Translations under genes and position numbers: made by a program | Shown: piece by piece, positions 31,888-40,265 of the stretch | Numbering within the stretch: the stretch's first letter is position 1 | How the letters are laid out: each line of letters begins with the position of its first letter | The notes under the pieces: model-generated | The model's database searches: none | Seen by the model: the letters and a program-made list of their open reading frames with translations, nothing else | Told to the model about the DNA's origin: nothing | NCBI RefSeq assembly: GCF_008386495.1 | Contig: NZ_VTHJ01000011.1 | Span: forward strand, 1 to 64,000 | Length of the DNA stretch: 64,000 nt | Direction: 5' to 3' | From: Streptomyces tailanensis | Lineage (GTDB): Bacteria; Actinomycetota; Actinomycetes; Streptomycetales; Streptomycetaceae

Positions 31888-33069
31888 TTACGCCAGTGAT
31901 CGTCGCACCGCGTCAACCAGCGATGTCGCACGGGCATCATCGGAGCCCCCAATGATGTGGTTCATGACGTAGCCAAAGGCAATACCGCTCTGAGGGTCGG
32001 CAAAGCCGAGTGAACCGCCTCTGCCTGTGTGGCCGAAGGCGTTCGGGCCGGTCATGGGGTTGGTCTCGGTGGGCAGCATGTATCCGGCACTGAATCGGCT
32101 CGGGATCAGCATCACCTGGTCCTTCCCGCTTGCCTGCTCCTTGGTCGCCGAAGCCAGAGTTTCCGGCGCGAGCAGGCGCACGCCGTCCACCTCTCCGATC
32201 AGCGCGGCGTACATGCGCGCCAATCCGCGTGCGGTTCCAACGCCGTTGGAGGCCGGGAGTTCCGCGGCCTGCACCTCGGGCGAATCGAAGTCGATCTCGG
32301 CGGGGTCGGTTACCGCGTACGCCCTGTTGCTGAATGAGTTCGGGTCGCGCCAGGCGGCGACCAGTTCGCGGAGTTCCTCGGGAATCGACTCGGTGGGCAC
32401 GGTGGTGAAATCGACGTCCGGCCGCTTGTAAGCCATGCTGCTGACCCGGCCGCGTTCACCCTTAGGCAATCCGATGAAGAAGTCCAGCCCGAGGGGGGCG
32501 GCGATCTCGTCGGCGAAGAAGCAGCCCGGTGTCCGGCCGGACACTCGGCGGATCACCTCGCCGACAAGCCAGCCCCAGGTCCGACCGTGGTATCCGTGAG
32601 CTGTGCCCGGTGTCCACAAGGGACGCTGAGCGGCCAGTGCGGCCGCCATCGGATGCCAGGCCAACGCCTCGTCCAGCGGGACCGGTTGGTCTAGCGCGAT
32701 CAAGCCCGCCTGGTGGGACAGCAGCCAGCGCACCGGGATGTCCGCCTTGCCGCTCGCGGCAAACTCCGGCCAGTACTTCGCCACCGGTGCGTCTAGGTCC
32801 AGTGCACCGCGCTCGGCCAGTATGTGTGCCGCGGTCGCGGTCGCCCCTTTGGTGGCCGAGTAGACGAGTTGCAGCGTTTCCCGCGTCCACACGCGAGCGG
32901 TCTCCGGGTTGGCGACGCCACCCCACAGGTCCACGACCGGTCGGCCGTGCTGGTACACGCATACCGCCGCGCCGATGTCCCCGTGCTGGGAGAAGTTCGC
33001 TGCGAACGCCTCACGCACCGGTTCGAATCCAGCCGCGACCTCACCGTCGATCGTCGTCATGCCGTCCAT
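31888..33069 (-). CDS. Serine hydrolase, beta-lactamase/EstB family
   Basis: A 393-residue class C beta-lactamase-fold esterase or peptidase with no signal peptide, so it is cytoplasmic. The nucleophile motif SATK is at 71-74, the Tyr of the second motif is in GYHGRTWG (160), and the third motif is HTGRGG near 350. The start may be M1 or the ATG three codons later (33060). Related enzymes hydrolyse short-chain esters. It stands alone on the minus strand. Confidence 0.88.
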   Translation of the reverse strand: MDGMTTIDGEVAAGFEPVREAFAANFSQHGDIGAAVCVYQHGRPVVDLWGGVANPETARVWTRETLQLVYSATKGATATAAHILAERGALDLDAPVAKYWPEFAASGKADIPVRWLLSHQAGLIALDQPVPLDEALAWHPMAAALAAQRPLWTPGTAHGYHGRTWGWLVGEVIRRVSGRTPGCFFADEIAAPLGLDFFIGLPKGERGRVSSMAYKRPDVDFTTVPTESIPEELRELVAAWRDPNSFSNRAYAVTDPAEIDFDSPEVQAAELPASNGVGTARGLARMYAALIGEVDGVRLLAPETLASATKEQASGKDQVMLIPSRFSAGYMLPTETNPMTGPNAFGHTGRGGSLGFADPQSGIAFGYVMNHIIGGSDDARATSLVDAVRRSLA

Positions 33070-33117
33070 CCTGACATCTGGACCGACTACTCCGACGGGA
33101 CGGGCTCGCCCCCAGCG

Positions 33118-33678
33118 TCAGCTGCAGGTCCAGGTGTTGTAGCCGGCGGTTCGCCAGATGTCGTTACGGTCCTTGAACATGTACTTGCCTTCAGTGTTGC
33201 GTATCACCGGGAAGCTGACACGCGAACCGTAGTACGTCAGGTAGAGCGTCCTGCCTCTCTCCTCGCTACCGCCAGTCATCGTGAGCTTGTCGTCGGCGCG
33301 TGCAAAGGTAGCGGAACCCACGATCCCGTCTCTGTAGTCCAGGCGCCACCTGCCCTGCATCGATGAGGTCGCCAGTTCGGTATTGCGGCCGAATATTCCG
33401 TCGATGTCTGCCGCGTCGAACTGGGTGCCGTCGATCTCAGTGGCGCCCTCCGCCCAAAGGATCTTCTGCCACAGACATGTGGCGTTGGAGTTGGCGTAAG
33501 GGTTGCCGAGCTTCAGAACCCCTTCGTCCCCCCAGTCTCCCTCGTACTCGTCGTAGCCGCGAACGTAGCCATCGCTAGAGTTGGCGGCGGTTGGCGTGGC
33601 GCTGAGCGCCAGGGAAGCGGCAGCCAGGGCACCCACCGTGGCTGCCGCGATCCGGGTTCGTGTCGAGCGGTTCCTCAT
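33118..33678 (-). CDS. Secreted protein with peptidoglycan-binding-like segment
   Basis: A protein of 186 residues from the ATG at 33678 (AGGAGGGG upstream). A Sec signal ends near TPTAANS. The middle (ATCLWQKILWAEGATEIDG, ADIDGIFGRNTELATSSMQ) has the helix and D-G-x-F-G pattern of peptidoglycan-binding domain 1. The C-terminal half is beta-rich with a final Cys. It is third in a run of three secreted-protein genes on the minus strand, separated from the lipoprotein gene by 208 bases. Confidence 0.75.
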   Translation of the reverse strand: MRNRSTRTRIAAATVGALAAASLALSATPTAANSSDGYVRGYDEYEGDWGDEGVLKLGNPYANSNATCLWQKILWAEGATEIDGTQFDAADIDGIFGRNTELATSSMQGRWRLDYRDGIVGSATFARADDKLTMTGGSEERGRTLYLTYYGSRVSFPVIRNTEGKYMFKDRNDIWRTAGYNTWTCS

Positions 33679-33886
33679 CGGTCTTCTTCCCCTCCTGGTC
33701 ATGCGGTTGCGGAGCCTTTTGTGCTCGCGGTGCGGTTACAGCCTCGCTTGTCAGAGGCGTGGAGCATATTTCTAGGTTCTGGGGCAATGCCGGGAGCCTC
33801 CCCATCCAGGCTCAGGTCACCTCCCCTCATAGATGGCGTGCCGACAGTGGCCGTAGCCCAGGCTGGGCCGCACTTCGCACACCGGG

Positions 33887-34801
33887 TCAGGAGTCCTCGG
33901 ACTGGAGGACTCGGCTGAGCGCCACCCGCTTTGCCTGCTGGAACCGGCCCAGTTCCTCCTTGGCCTCCGCGCGAACCGGTCTCTCAGCCTTCGCCTGAAC
34001 GTCTGCGATTCGCTGATGTGTATGCCTTTCGAGCTGGCAGCTCAGATCGTCCCGGGCCAGGGCTAGTTCCCGATCTCCCACGGCCAGTACCTGGTCGTGA
34101 TCACCTTCGGCTTCTGCCAGTTGGCCGAGGATCTCCTTGCGGGGGTCCTCCAGCGTGGTGTAGGAGTACCCCAGGTCGGCCATACAACTGGCCCAGTCCG
34201 CCTCCGCTTCGTGGAAGCCGGGGGATTCCAGGGTTCGCCGAATGGCGTCGTTGCTCAGGTCCTCGACCACATAGCGCAGTTCGGACCAGCCTTCGCCGTA
34301 GACGTCGTCCCGTGCGGTCTGGGCGCACGAGTGGGGGGAGTAGCTGATGCGTCGGCCGCTGGGGAGTGAGACCTCCACGTGATCGTCCTGGCGGCCGAGC
34401 AGCGCCTGCTGCCACTCTTCCCGCTCCGCGTCCGGAAGGGCGGCCAGCATGTCCTCGTTCGGATCGTTCGGTGGCCCCTCCAGCACCTCGCCGGTCAGCC
34501 CATAGCCATCGCTCTTCGACCACTGCGTTGACAACAACGTATAGGGGTTGATGGCGGCTGCGCGTCGGGCGTCACGGGCAGGGCCGATCCGATATTCGTG
34601 CCCTTGTTCCCGCATGCATGCCCGGATCAGAGCCTCCTCGGAGTCGCGCAGGGCTGTCTGCTCGGCCGCCGAGAAGTGCAAGGCGCCCGACAACGGCCGG
34701 GGGATGGGTACTTCGGCCTCGGTCGCGGCCTCACGGCCAGGTGCTGCGCACCCGGCCGTGAGAAGTGCAGCGGCTGCCGCTCTCCAGAGCAGTCGTCGCA
34801 T
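33887..34801 (-). CDS. Lipoprotein, function unknown
   Basis: A 304-residue protein with an N-terminal lipobox (ALLTAGC, Cys 18). The mature part is largely helical and charged, with several Cys (RACMREQGHEY, SCAQTARDD, WASCMADLGYSYTTLEDPRK, LSCQLERH). The C-terminus has a predicted coiled coil (AKAERPVRAEAKEELGRFQQ). It starts three bases after the stop of the peptidase-inhibitor-like gene, so the two form an operon. No family was recognised with confidence. Confidence 0.8.
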   Translation of the reverse strand: MRRLLWRAAAAALLTAGCAAPGREAATEAEVPIPRPLSGALHFSAAEQTALRDSEEALIRACMREQGHEYRIGPARDARRAAAINPYTLLSTQWSKSDGYGLTGEVLEGPPNDPNEDMLAALPDAEREEWQQALLGRQDDHVEVSLPSGRRISYSPHSCAQTARDDVYGEGWSELRYVVEDLSNDAIRRTLESPGFHEAEADWASCMADLGYSYTTLEDPRKEILGQLAEAEGDHDQVLAVGDRELALARDDLSCQLERHTHQRIADVQAKAERPVRAEAKEELGRFQQAKRVALSRVLQSEDS

Positions 34802-34804
34802 GGG

Positions 34805-35194
34805 TCAGCAGTTCGTCCAGTAGTTGGAGCCGACGCCGTCTTCGAAGTTGGTGCCGTTGGTATCCGAGACGTAATAGCCACGCGGGAAGAGCTGGGCCGT
34901 GCCCCGGAACCAGGTGTTGGTGTAGAGGATGACGTCGCAGTTGTTGCCGTTGTTGTGCAGCGACTTGGCGTTGTCGAACTTGCTGTACTGCCGCAGGTTG
35001 TGATTGTTGCCCCATACCTGGCCGGGGGTACCGCCCCCGTAGGTCTGTGAGTACGCGCACAATGCGCCCGAGTCGCAGTCATCCCAGCTGGCCTGCGCCG
35101 GAGTCGCGGCGAACCCGAGCCCCAGGCCAGCCAGCAGCGTGCCACCCGCGGCCGTAGCGGCAACCTTCGCTCTGAACCGAGCGATCCTGTCCAT
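34805..35194 (-). CDS. Peptidase inhibitor family I36 (crystallin-like) protein
   Basis: A 129-residue secreted protein. A signal peptide ends at TPAQAS. The mature part has the I36/beta-gamma-crystallin pattern: DSGALCAYSQTYGGG, NLRQYSKFDNAKSLHNNGN, and a C-terminal YWTNC. Four Cys probably make two disulfides. Family members inhibit secreted metalloproteases. It is the first gene of the operon with the lipoprotein. Confidence 0.85.
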   Translation of the reverse strand: MDRIARFRAKVAATAAGGTLLAGLGLGFAATPAQASWDDCDSGALCAYSQTYGGGTPGQVWGNNHNLRQYSKFDNAKSLHNNGNNCDVILYTNTWFRGTAQLFPRGYYVSDTNGTNFEDGVGSNYWTNC

Positions 35195-35399
35195 AGCTGA
35201 ACTCCCCCTCTGTTATGCACCGACACTCGTGTTGATCACGATCGGATTGTTGGCCGTGGTCAGGCTAGGTGGCCTGGTGCTGAACAGGTCCCTATAACTT
35301 TTCAGGGTGTGCCAGGAGGTTCGCCGCACGGCGGCTGGTTGCCGGGGATTTCTTGTCGCCTGCGGCCCCTGGGGTCCGTCTTCAAGGGATCGCCAGAGG

Positions 35400-35626
35400 A
35401 TGGATCACGGTGAGGTGGTACGCCGTCATGAACTTACCGATCAGGAGTGGGAGTTACTCACTCCGCTGATACCGCGGGCTGCCACGGGGCGGCCGCGCAC
35501 GGGAAGACCGGCAGGTCATCAACGGGATGGTCTACAAGATCCGGACCGGGATCTCCTGGCGTGACCTGCCGGAACGCTACGGGCCGTGGAAGACGGCCTG
35601 GTGGCGCACCTCCTCATCGCCCTCGG
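35400..35626 (+). pseudogene. IS5-family transposase fragment
   Basis: An N-terminal piece of an IS5-type transposase can be read in two frames. RRHELTDQEWELLTPLIPRA and TGRPRTG are followed, after a one-base shift, by GRQVINGMVYKIRTGISWRD and LPERYGPWKT. The catalytic part is absent, so this is dead debris marking an old insertion. Confidence 0.8.
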
Positions 35627-35732
35627 CCTGTCGGTCGCCGCCACGGCGGCAGCCCTCACGACCCGATACGGGCGCCTGGTCCTGTCGTCGCTCCGGGGCG
35701 GGACCGGCAAAGGGAATTGGTTGATTCCGCCT

Positions 35733-36164
35733 TCAACGTCGGCGTGCGGCGTATGCGAGGAAGGCTTCCAGAGCCTGCTCCGCAGCAGCACCGTTGGCCT
35801 CGAAAGCCGCACGCTCGCGGGCCTTGTGGATCTGCGCTGTCACCGTAATCGCCCGCTCGGCGAGGCGCAGGAGTTCCGCGTCACCGGTGAGCAGGCGTAT
35901 TCGGTAGAACTGCTGTCGGGCCGCAGAACGCAACCTGTATGACTCGGTACGGGCCTCCAGGTATGCAGCACCGGCGGGGTCCTCGGAACAGCGCCACCAA
36001 CGGTCGTACTCCCCGCGGCGCTGCTCCATCACCGCTGCCGCGAACGCGCTCAGCACCGTACGACGCTCGCTCCTGTCAGCGGCCCGGCGCTGGAACCAGT
36101 AGGTGAGGGAAGCGCCCAGGAGGGTACCGACGACGGCGATAAGGCTGTTCAGGGCCTGCAGCAT
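35733..36164 (-). CDS. Small membrane-anchored hypothetical protein
   Basis: A 143-residue protein with an N-terminal membrane helix (LNSLIAVVGTLLGASLTYWF). A basic helix (QRRAADRSERRTVLSAFAAA) and a long helical domain follow. Small proteins with this layout are common near mobile elements in Streptomyces. It starts in a debris-rich stretch, and no partner is visible. Confidence 0.6.
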   Translation of the reverse strand: MLQALNSLIAVVGTLLGASLTYWFQRRAADRSERRTVLSAFAAAVMEQRRGEYDRWWRCSEDPAGAAYLEARTESYRLRSAARQQFYRIRLLTGDAELLRLAERAITVTAQIHKARERAAFEANGAAAEQALEAFLAYAARRR

Positions 36165-36675
36165 TCCTGCATTCGATCACGCCTCCCGCTATCGGAAGCG
36201 CCGCATCGGCACCATCCAGGTCACAGCCAGGACGTCACCTGCCTCGCCTTCGTCTGTCCTGGGAGCCATCGGGCACGGGGGCCTGCTGACCTGTTCGATC
36301 TGCGCGCGGTCAGCCGGCCTGCAGTTCCTTCAGTTGGCCGTTGAGCCGTGGACGCACCAGCCGAAGGGCTGAGCCATGCCAAGTCTCGCGCGCACCCGAC
36401 AACTGAAGGGATCTGACGGTCTTCCGTGAACGGGCTGGCCTGCCGCTCGTTCCGGGCCGAGCCCGGCGAGCCCCGACCCGAATACGGCCCCGAGGGCACA
36501 ACACTGACTCAGCGTCGTCCGGCGAAGGTGGCCGAACTGCAGGTCCTGCACCGAAGGACGTCAAGGTTCTCGGGCCGGGGCGGCGGGCGTGTCTCAAGCG
36601 GGCCGGAGGTCCCGCAGGTGATCCGGCCGACCTGGGTGATGCCCGCTACTCGGCGGCTTCCTCATCCCGTAGTCG
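36165..36675. other. Gene-poor stretch
   Basis: Short overlapping open frames exist on both strands, but none has a convincing start, codon pattern or family signature. The composition is more mixed than in neighbouring genes. It fits with decayed mobile-element sequence next to the IS5 fragment. Confidence 0.5.
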
Positions 36676-37812
36676 TTACGCCGGGTCGATGCGCGAGACG
36701 CTGCCGCGCAGGTCGAGCACGTACAGCTCGCCATCGCCTCCCTGCGCGAACGAGACGACACTGCCGCCGTCGACTCCGAGGTCGCTCACGCCGGTCACCT
36801 CGCCGTTCTCCATCCGCAGAGCGCGGACGGTGCCATCGCAGAAGTCGCTGAACACGTACTGACCCCTGAGGTCCGGGATCGCCTTGCCTCGGTAGACGTA
36901 TCCGCCGGTCACCGAGCAGCCCAGCCCGTTGCGGTCGTACTCGTGGATCGGCGGTACGTGGTTCGCGGGCTCCGTGCCGCCCCGGAAGGGATGGTTGCCC
37001 TCCATCTGGGACCAGCCGTAATTCTCGCCGCCCTTGCTGTTCGCCGGGGCCCAGTCGATCTCCTCCCAGGCGTTCTGGCCGACGTCACCGATCAGCAGGT
37101 CGCGCGTGCCCGCGTCGAAGGAGAACCGCCACGGGTTGCGCAGCCCGTACGCCCAGATCTCGTCCTTCGCGTTCGGGTCGTCCACGAACGGGTTGTCCGG
37201 CGGGATCGCGTACGGCTTGCCGCCGCTCGGGTCGATCCGCAGCAGCTTGCCGAGCAGCGTGTCGAGGTTCTGCCCGTTGCCGTGCGGGTCGCCGCCCGAG
37301 CCGCCGTCGCCGAACGCGATGTAGAGGTAGCCGTCGGGGCCGAACTTGATGTCGCCGCCGTTGTGGTTCGCGTAGGGCTGCGTCTGGGTGAGGACGGTGC
37401 GCCGGGTGTCCGGCTGGATCTTGCCGTCCCGCACGGCGAACTCGTCCACGGTGCTGGTGCCTTGGCGGTTGGTGAACGAGATGTAGAAGTGCGCGAACTC
37501 CTTGTCGAACGCGATGCCCAGCAGGCCGCGTTCGCCGTCGGTGGTGGTCTCACCGGATATGTCGAGGACAGGCTCGCCGAGCCCCTCGTCGTCCAAGGCC
37601 CTTACTGTGCCCGCGCGTTCGGCTATCCAGACCGTGCCACCGGGGCCGGCGGTGCCTGCGGATGGATTCTGGGCCGTGGCCACTTTCTTGAGTGTGACCT
37701 TCGCTGCCTGAGGTGGGGCGGCGGGCTCGTCGGCAGCCGCCGTGGTCAAGGCGAGGGAAGCGACGAGGCAGAGGGTGCCGATGATCGCCGAGCTTCTGGT
37801 GCGAACTTTCAC
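36676..37812 (-). CDS. Secreted PQQ-dependent sugar dehydrogenase (soluble GDH type)
   Basis: A protein of 378 residues from the GTG at 37812 (GGAGGATCACG before it). After a Sec signal (SSAIIGTLCLVASLALTTAAA) the mature part is the six-bladed propeller of soluble aldose dehydrogenases. Motifs are VWIAERAGTVRAL, GERGLLGIAFD (the His of the usual site is not evident), NHNGGDIKFGPDGYLYIAFG, DEIWAYGLRNPWRFSFD, and IGDVGQNAWEEIDW. The likely reaction is oxidation of aldose sugars with PQQ outside the cell. It appears to be a single-gene unit. Confidence 0.85.
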   Translation of the reverse strand: MKVRTRSSAIIGTLCLVASLALTTAAADEPAAPPQAAKVTLKKVATAQNPSAGTAGPGGTVWIAERAGTVRALDDEGLGEPVLDISGETTTDGERGLLGIAFDKEFAHFYISFTNRQGTSTVDEFAVRDGKIQPDTRRTVLTQTQPYANHNGGDIKFGPDGYLYIAFGDGGSGGDPHGNGQNLDTLLGKLLRIDPSGGKPYAIPPDNPFVDDPNAKDEIWAYGLRNPWRFSFDAGTRDLLIGDVGQNAWEEIDWAPANSKGGENYGWSQMEGNHPFRGGTEPANHVPPIHEYDRNGLGCSVTGGYVYRGKAIPDLRGQYVFSDFCDGTVRALRMENGEVTGVSDLGVDGGSVVSFAQGGDGELYVLDLRGSVSRIDPA

Positions 37813-38237
37813 CGTGATCCTCCTGGAGGCGGCGAACGGGGGGAGGGCACCCGGCGGCCAGGGGCAGAGTTGGGTGGGTGTCGTCCACGCCGGCACGCAA
37901 CCTGTGTGTGTGGGGGGGATGGTGCGCTACTGGCCACGGGTGAGGGTACCGGGACAGGAGTTGTTGACATAGACCAACGCTCCATCCACCTACCTGAGGG
38001 AGGCCATGGGGCTGCTGCGGGGTGGCGGTGTCGGTCGGTGATGCCAGTGCTCGCCATCTCGCTTACCTGACGGACCGCGTACTCGTCGCCGATGGCCAAC
38101 CCCAGCTGTACGGGACCCAGTACACCCATGAGGCCGATGGCACGGAACTGCGGCCTCAGCCGATCGCCGACCCTGAGCGTCTCGATGAACGACGCGCCGC
38201 CATGGGCCTGGAACCACAACCTCGCCGGAGGCGGCGG

Positions 38238-38342
38238 TCACACTCGTAGGAGGCGAGGGATCACCAGCGGGGAGCCGATGCCGGAGAGGACCATCGCTTC
38301 CACTACCAGTTCGGCGTCGAGGCTGATGTTGATCTCGGGCAT
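38238..38342 (-). CDS. Possible 34-residue protein
   Basis: A short frame beginning MPEINISLDAELVVEAMVLS with an excellent ribosome site (GGGGGAGCC, then ATG at 38342). The beginning resembles short antitoxin-like ribbon proteins (strand plus amphipathic helix), but no family was identified. A second protein-like stretch on the same strand further down (FQAHGGASFIETLRVGDRLR near 38150-38215) lacks a good start. The two may be pieces of one frameshifted gene. Confidence 0.35.
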   Translation of the reverse strand: MPEINISLDAELVVEAMVLSGIGSPLVIPRLLRV

Positions 38343-38387
38343 GGCTCCCCCTTCGTCGGGCTGTTGCCGAACTCTGACCTCGGGTGG

Positions 38388-39290
38388 TCAGGGGTGTTCG
38401 CGGTCCACGGGGAGCCAGAGTTCGGCTTCGGCTTGCTTGCCGTCCGGGGAGAGTTGCGTGCGGAGGATCTCCGGGCCGGGGCGGGTGCGGTACGGGTTGG
38501 ACGGGAACCACTCCGCGTAGATGTCTCGCCAGAGGTGCTGGATGGCCTCCGGGGCGGGGCCGGAGGTGGTGAAGACCGCCCAGGTGCCGGGTGGGACGGG
38601 GAGTACGGCCATGTCGTCGAGGGGGGTTGTGGCCATGGCCGACTCGGCGGACTCCGGTGTCGTGATCACGGCGTGGTAGTAGTCGAGTTCGGTGCCCTCG
38701 GCTCGGCTGGGGTCCAGGTCGTCACAGACCGCCACTGTGCCTTGGGGGTCCTGGTTCGAGAGTTTCGCGAATTCCTCCAGGTGGTCCCTCGTCCTCGGGG
38801 GTATTCCTCGTACGAAGTCGATGATCGACTGGTTCGGGCCCGTGTGGATCAGGGGGACCCGGGTCTTCGGGCCTACGACCGTGAACGCCGGGCGGTCCAC
38901 GACGCGGTAGCGCATGCTGCTGCTCCCTTCGATGGTGAGGCGGAAGGTCAACCGGGGCTGGGAGACGAGCTCGGCGCCGGTGCGACGGGCCTCGCCGGGG
39001 CCTACGCCGTGCATGGCGCGGAAGGCGCGGGCGAACGCCTCGCCCGAGCCGTAGCCGTAGCGCACAGCGATCTCCAGGAGCGAGTCCTGCCGTGACAGGA
39101 CCTCGGCGCCCGCGAGCGTCAGCCGCCGCCGGCGGATGTACTCCGACAGCGGCATGCCCGCCAGCGCGGAGAACATCCGGCGCAAGTGGTACTCCGACGT
39201 CGCCGCGATACGGGCCAACTCGGCCGCGTCGATGGGCTGGTCGAGGTGGTGCTCGATGTGCTCCATCGCCTGGTTGAGCCGCTCCAGCAC
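38388..39290 (-). CDS. AraC-type regulator with GyrI-like effector domain
   Basis: A 300-residue protein. The N-terminal AraC double helix-turn-helix spans about residues 5-105 (HHLDQPIDAAELARIAATSE, RRRRLTLAGAEVLSRQDSLL, IAVRYGYGSGEAFARAFRAM). The C-terminal part is a GyrI/SOUL-type small-molecule-binding domain (YRVVDRPAFTVVGPKTRVPL, VLPVPPGTWAVFTTSGPAPE). The order matches the SoxS/Rob-like drug-responsive group. The GTG at 39290 follows AAGGAG. No dedicated target gene is adjacent. Confidence 0.9.
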   Translation of the reverse strand: MLERLNQAMEHIEHHLDQPIDAAELARIAATSEYHLRRMFSALAGMPLSEYIRRRRLTLAGAEVLSRQDSLLEIAVRYGYGSGEAFARAFRAMHGVGPGEARRTGAELVSQPRLTFRLTIEGSSSMRYRVVDRPAFTVVGPKTRVPLIHTGPNQSIIDFVRGIPPRTRDHLEEFAKLSNQDPQGTVAVCDDLDPSRAEGTELDYYHAVITTPESAESAMATTPLDDMAVLPVPPGTWAVFTTSGPAPEAIQHLWRDIYAEWFPSNPYRTRPGPEILRTQLSPDGKQAEAELWLPVDREHP

Positions 39291-39456
39291 GCCCGGTCTC
39301 CTTCCTCTTTCGTGATCACCACGCTAGGAGGCAGACATCCTGCCGGGCCCGACATTCTGTGCCCGATCCGGTCAGGTCGGGTCCACCACAGCACGACGGC
39401 ACGACGGGAAAGCCCCCGTCGTGCCGTCGTGCTCGCTGCTCGCTGCTCGCTGCTCG

Positions 39457-40170
39457 TTACTTCTTCTTGGGCGATACGTAGCCGACGACGTCACCGGCCT
39501 TGGTGTTGTACCGGGTGCGCTGGTAGACGCCCTCCGTGCCGCCGTTGCCGCTCTTGGTCGTGTTGCCCTCGATGGTCGTCAGTGCCTTGGTCTTGCTGTT
39601 GTAGCCGATGACGATGCCGATGTGGTCGACGTCCCAGCCGTTGGTGCCGAGGCTCGGGGTGCCGCCGTCCCAGTCGTAGAGGACCGCGTCGCCGACCTTC
39701 GGGTGGTACGAACCCCGGGCGTGCCACGTGCCGATGGAGTTGCGGGCCCGGTAGAAGGAGCCGGCGAACGCGTCGGTGTTCTTCGTGCGGGCGCCGGAGT
39801 TCTTCCAGACGTAGCGGACGAAGTCGGCGCACCAGTTGTTGGTGCGCCACTGCAGGCCGCCGACCTTCTTGCACTTGCCGACCTCCCCGCTCTTAGGGTC
39901 GGTGGCGACGGCGCTGTAGTAGTTGCAGTTGCCGGCCATCTCGCGGTTGCGCGGCGACATCTTCACCTGCTTCTGCGCCAGGTTCTTGATGGCCTTCTGG
40001 AGCGTCACCCCGGCTGCGGACGCCGAGGACGACGACGTCTGTGCGGCCGGCGCGGCCGAGGCCGTCTGGGCCGTCAGGGTGCCGCCCGCGAGGGCCGTGA
40101 TCAGCAGGAGGGTGGTGGCTGCGCGGCGCGCGGGCGCCTTGGCCTTGCTGGGCTTGGTGATGCCGGTCAT
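39457..40170 (-). CDS. Secreted CHAP-domain amidase/peptidase
   Basis: A protein of 237 residues from the ATG at 40170 (AAAGGA upstream). The signal peptide ends around TASAAPA. After a Ser/Ala-rich linker, the CHAP/NlpC-like fold has the nucleophile Cys in TNNWCADFVRYVWK and the His in WDVDHIGIVIGY. GDAVLYDWDGGTP and TIEGNT are typical surrounding motifs. It probably cleaves peptidoglycan stem or cross-link peptides. Confidence 0.88.
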   Translation of the reverse strand: MTGITKPSKAKAPARRAATTLLLITALAGGTLTAQTASAAPAAQTSSSSASAAGVTLQKAIKNLAQKQVKMSPRNREMAGNCNYYSAVATDPKSGEVGKCKKVGGLQWRTNNWCADFVRYVWKNSGARTKNTDAFAGSFYRARNSIGTWHARGSYHPKVGDAVLYDWDGGTPSLGTNGWDVDHIGIVIGYNSKTKALTTIEGNTTKSGNGGTEGVYQRTRYNTKAGDVVGYVSPKKK

Positions 40171-40265
40171 CGGAAGTCCTTTCCCCGTTGAAATCCCCGT
40201 GGTGTCGGGGGAGTTCGGGTTGCTCCCGTTTCCCTCCGACACCAAGAAGCGTCGCGGGGACCTCT

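Noticed and set aside
36310..36597. A possible small gene in the gap before the sugar dehydrogenase
   Set aside because: Overlapping frames on both strands have no ribosome site or recognisable motif; probably decayed element sequence.
22386..38000. An integrated prophage or conjugative element explaining the whole accessory region
   Set aside because: There is no integrase, relaxase, replication or structural phage gene, and no matching attachment repeats at the tRNA genes were seen.
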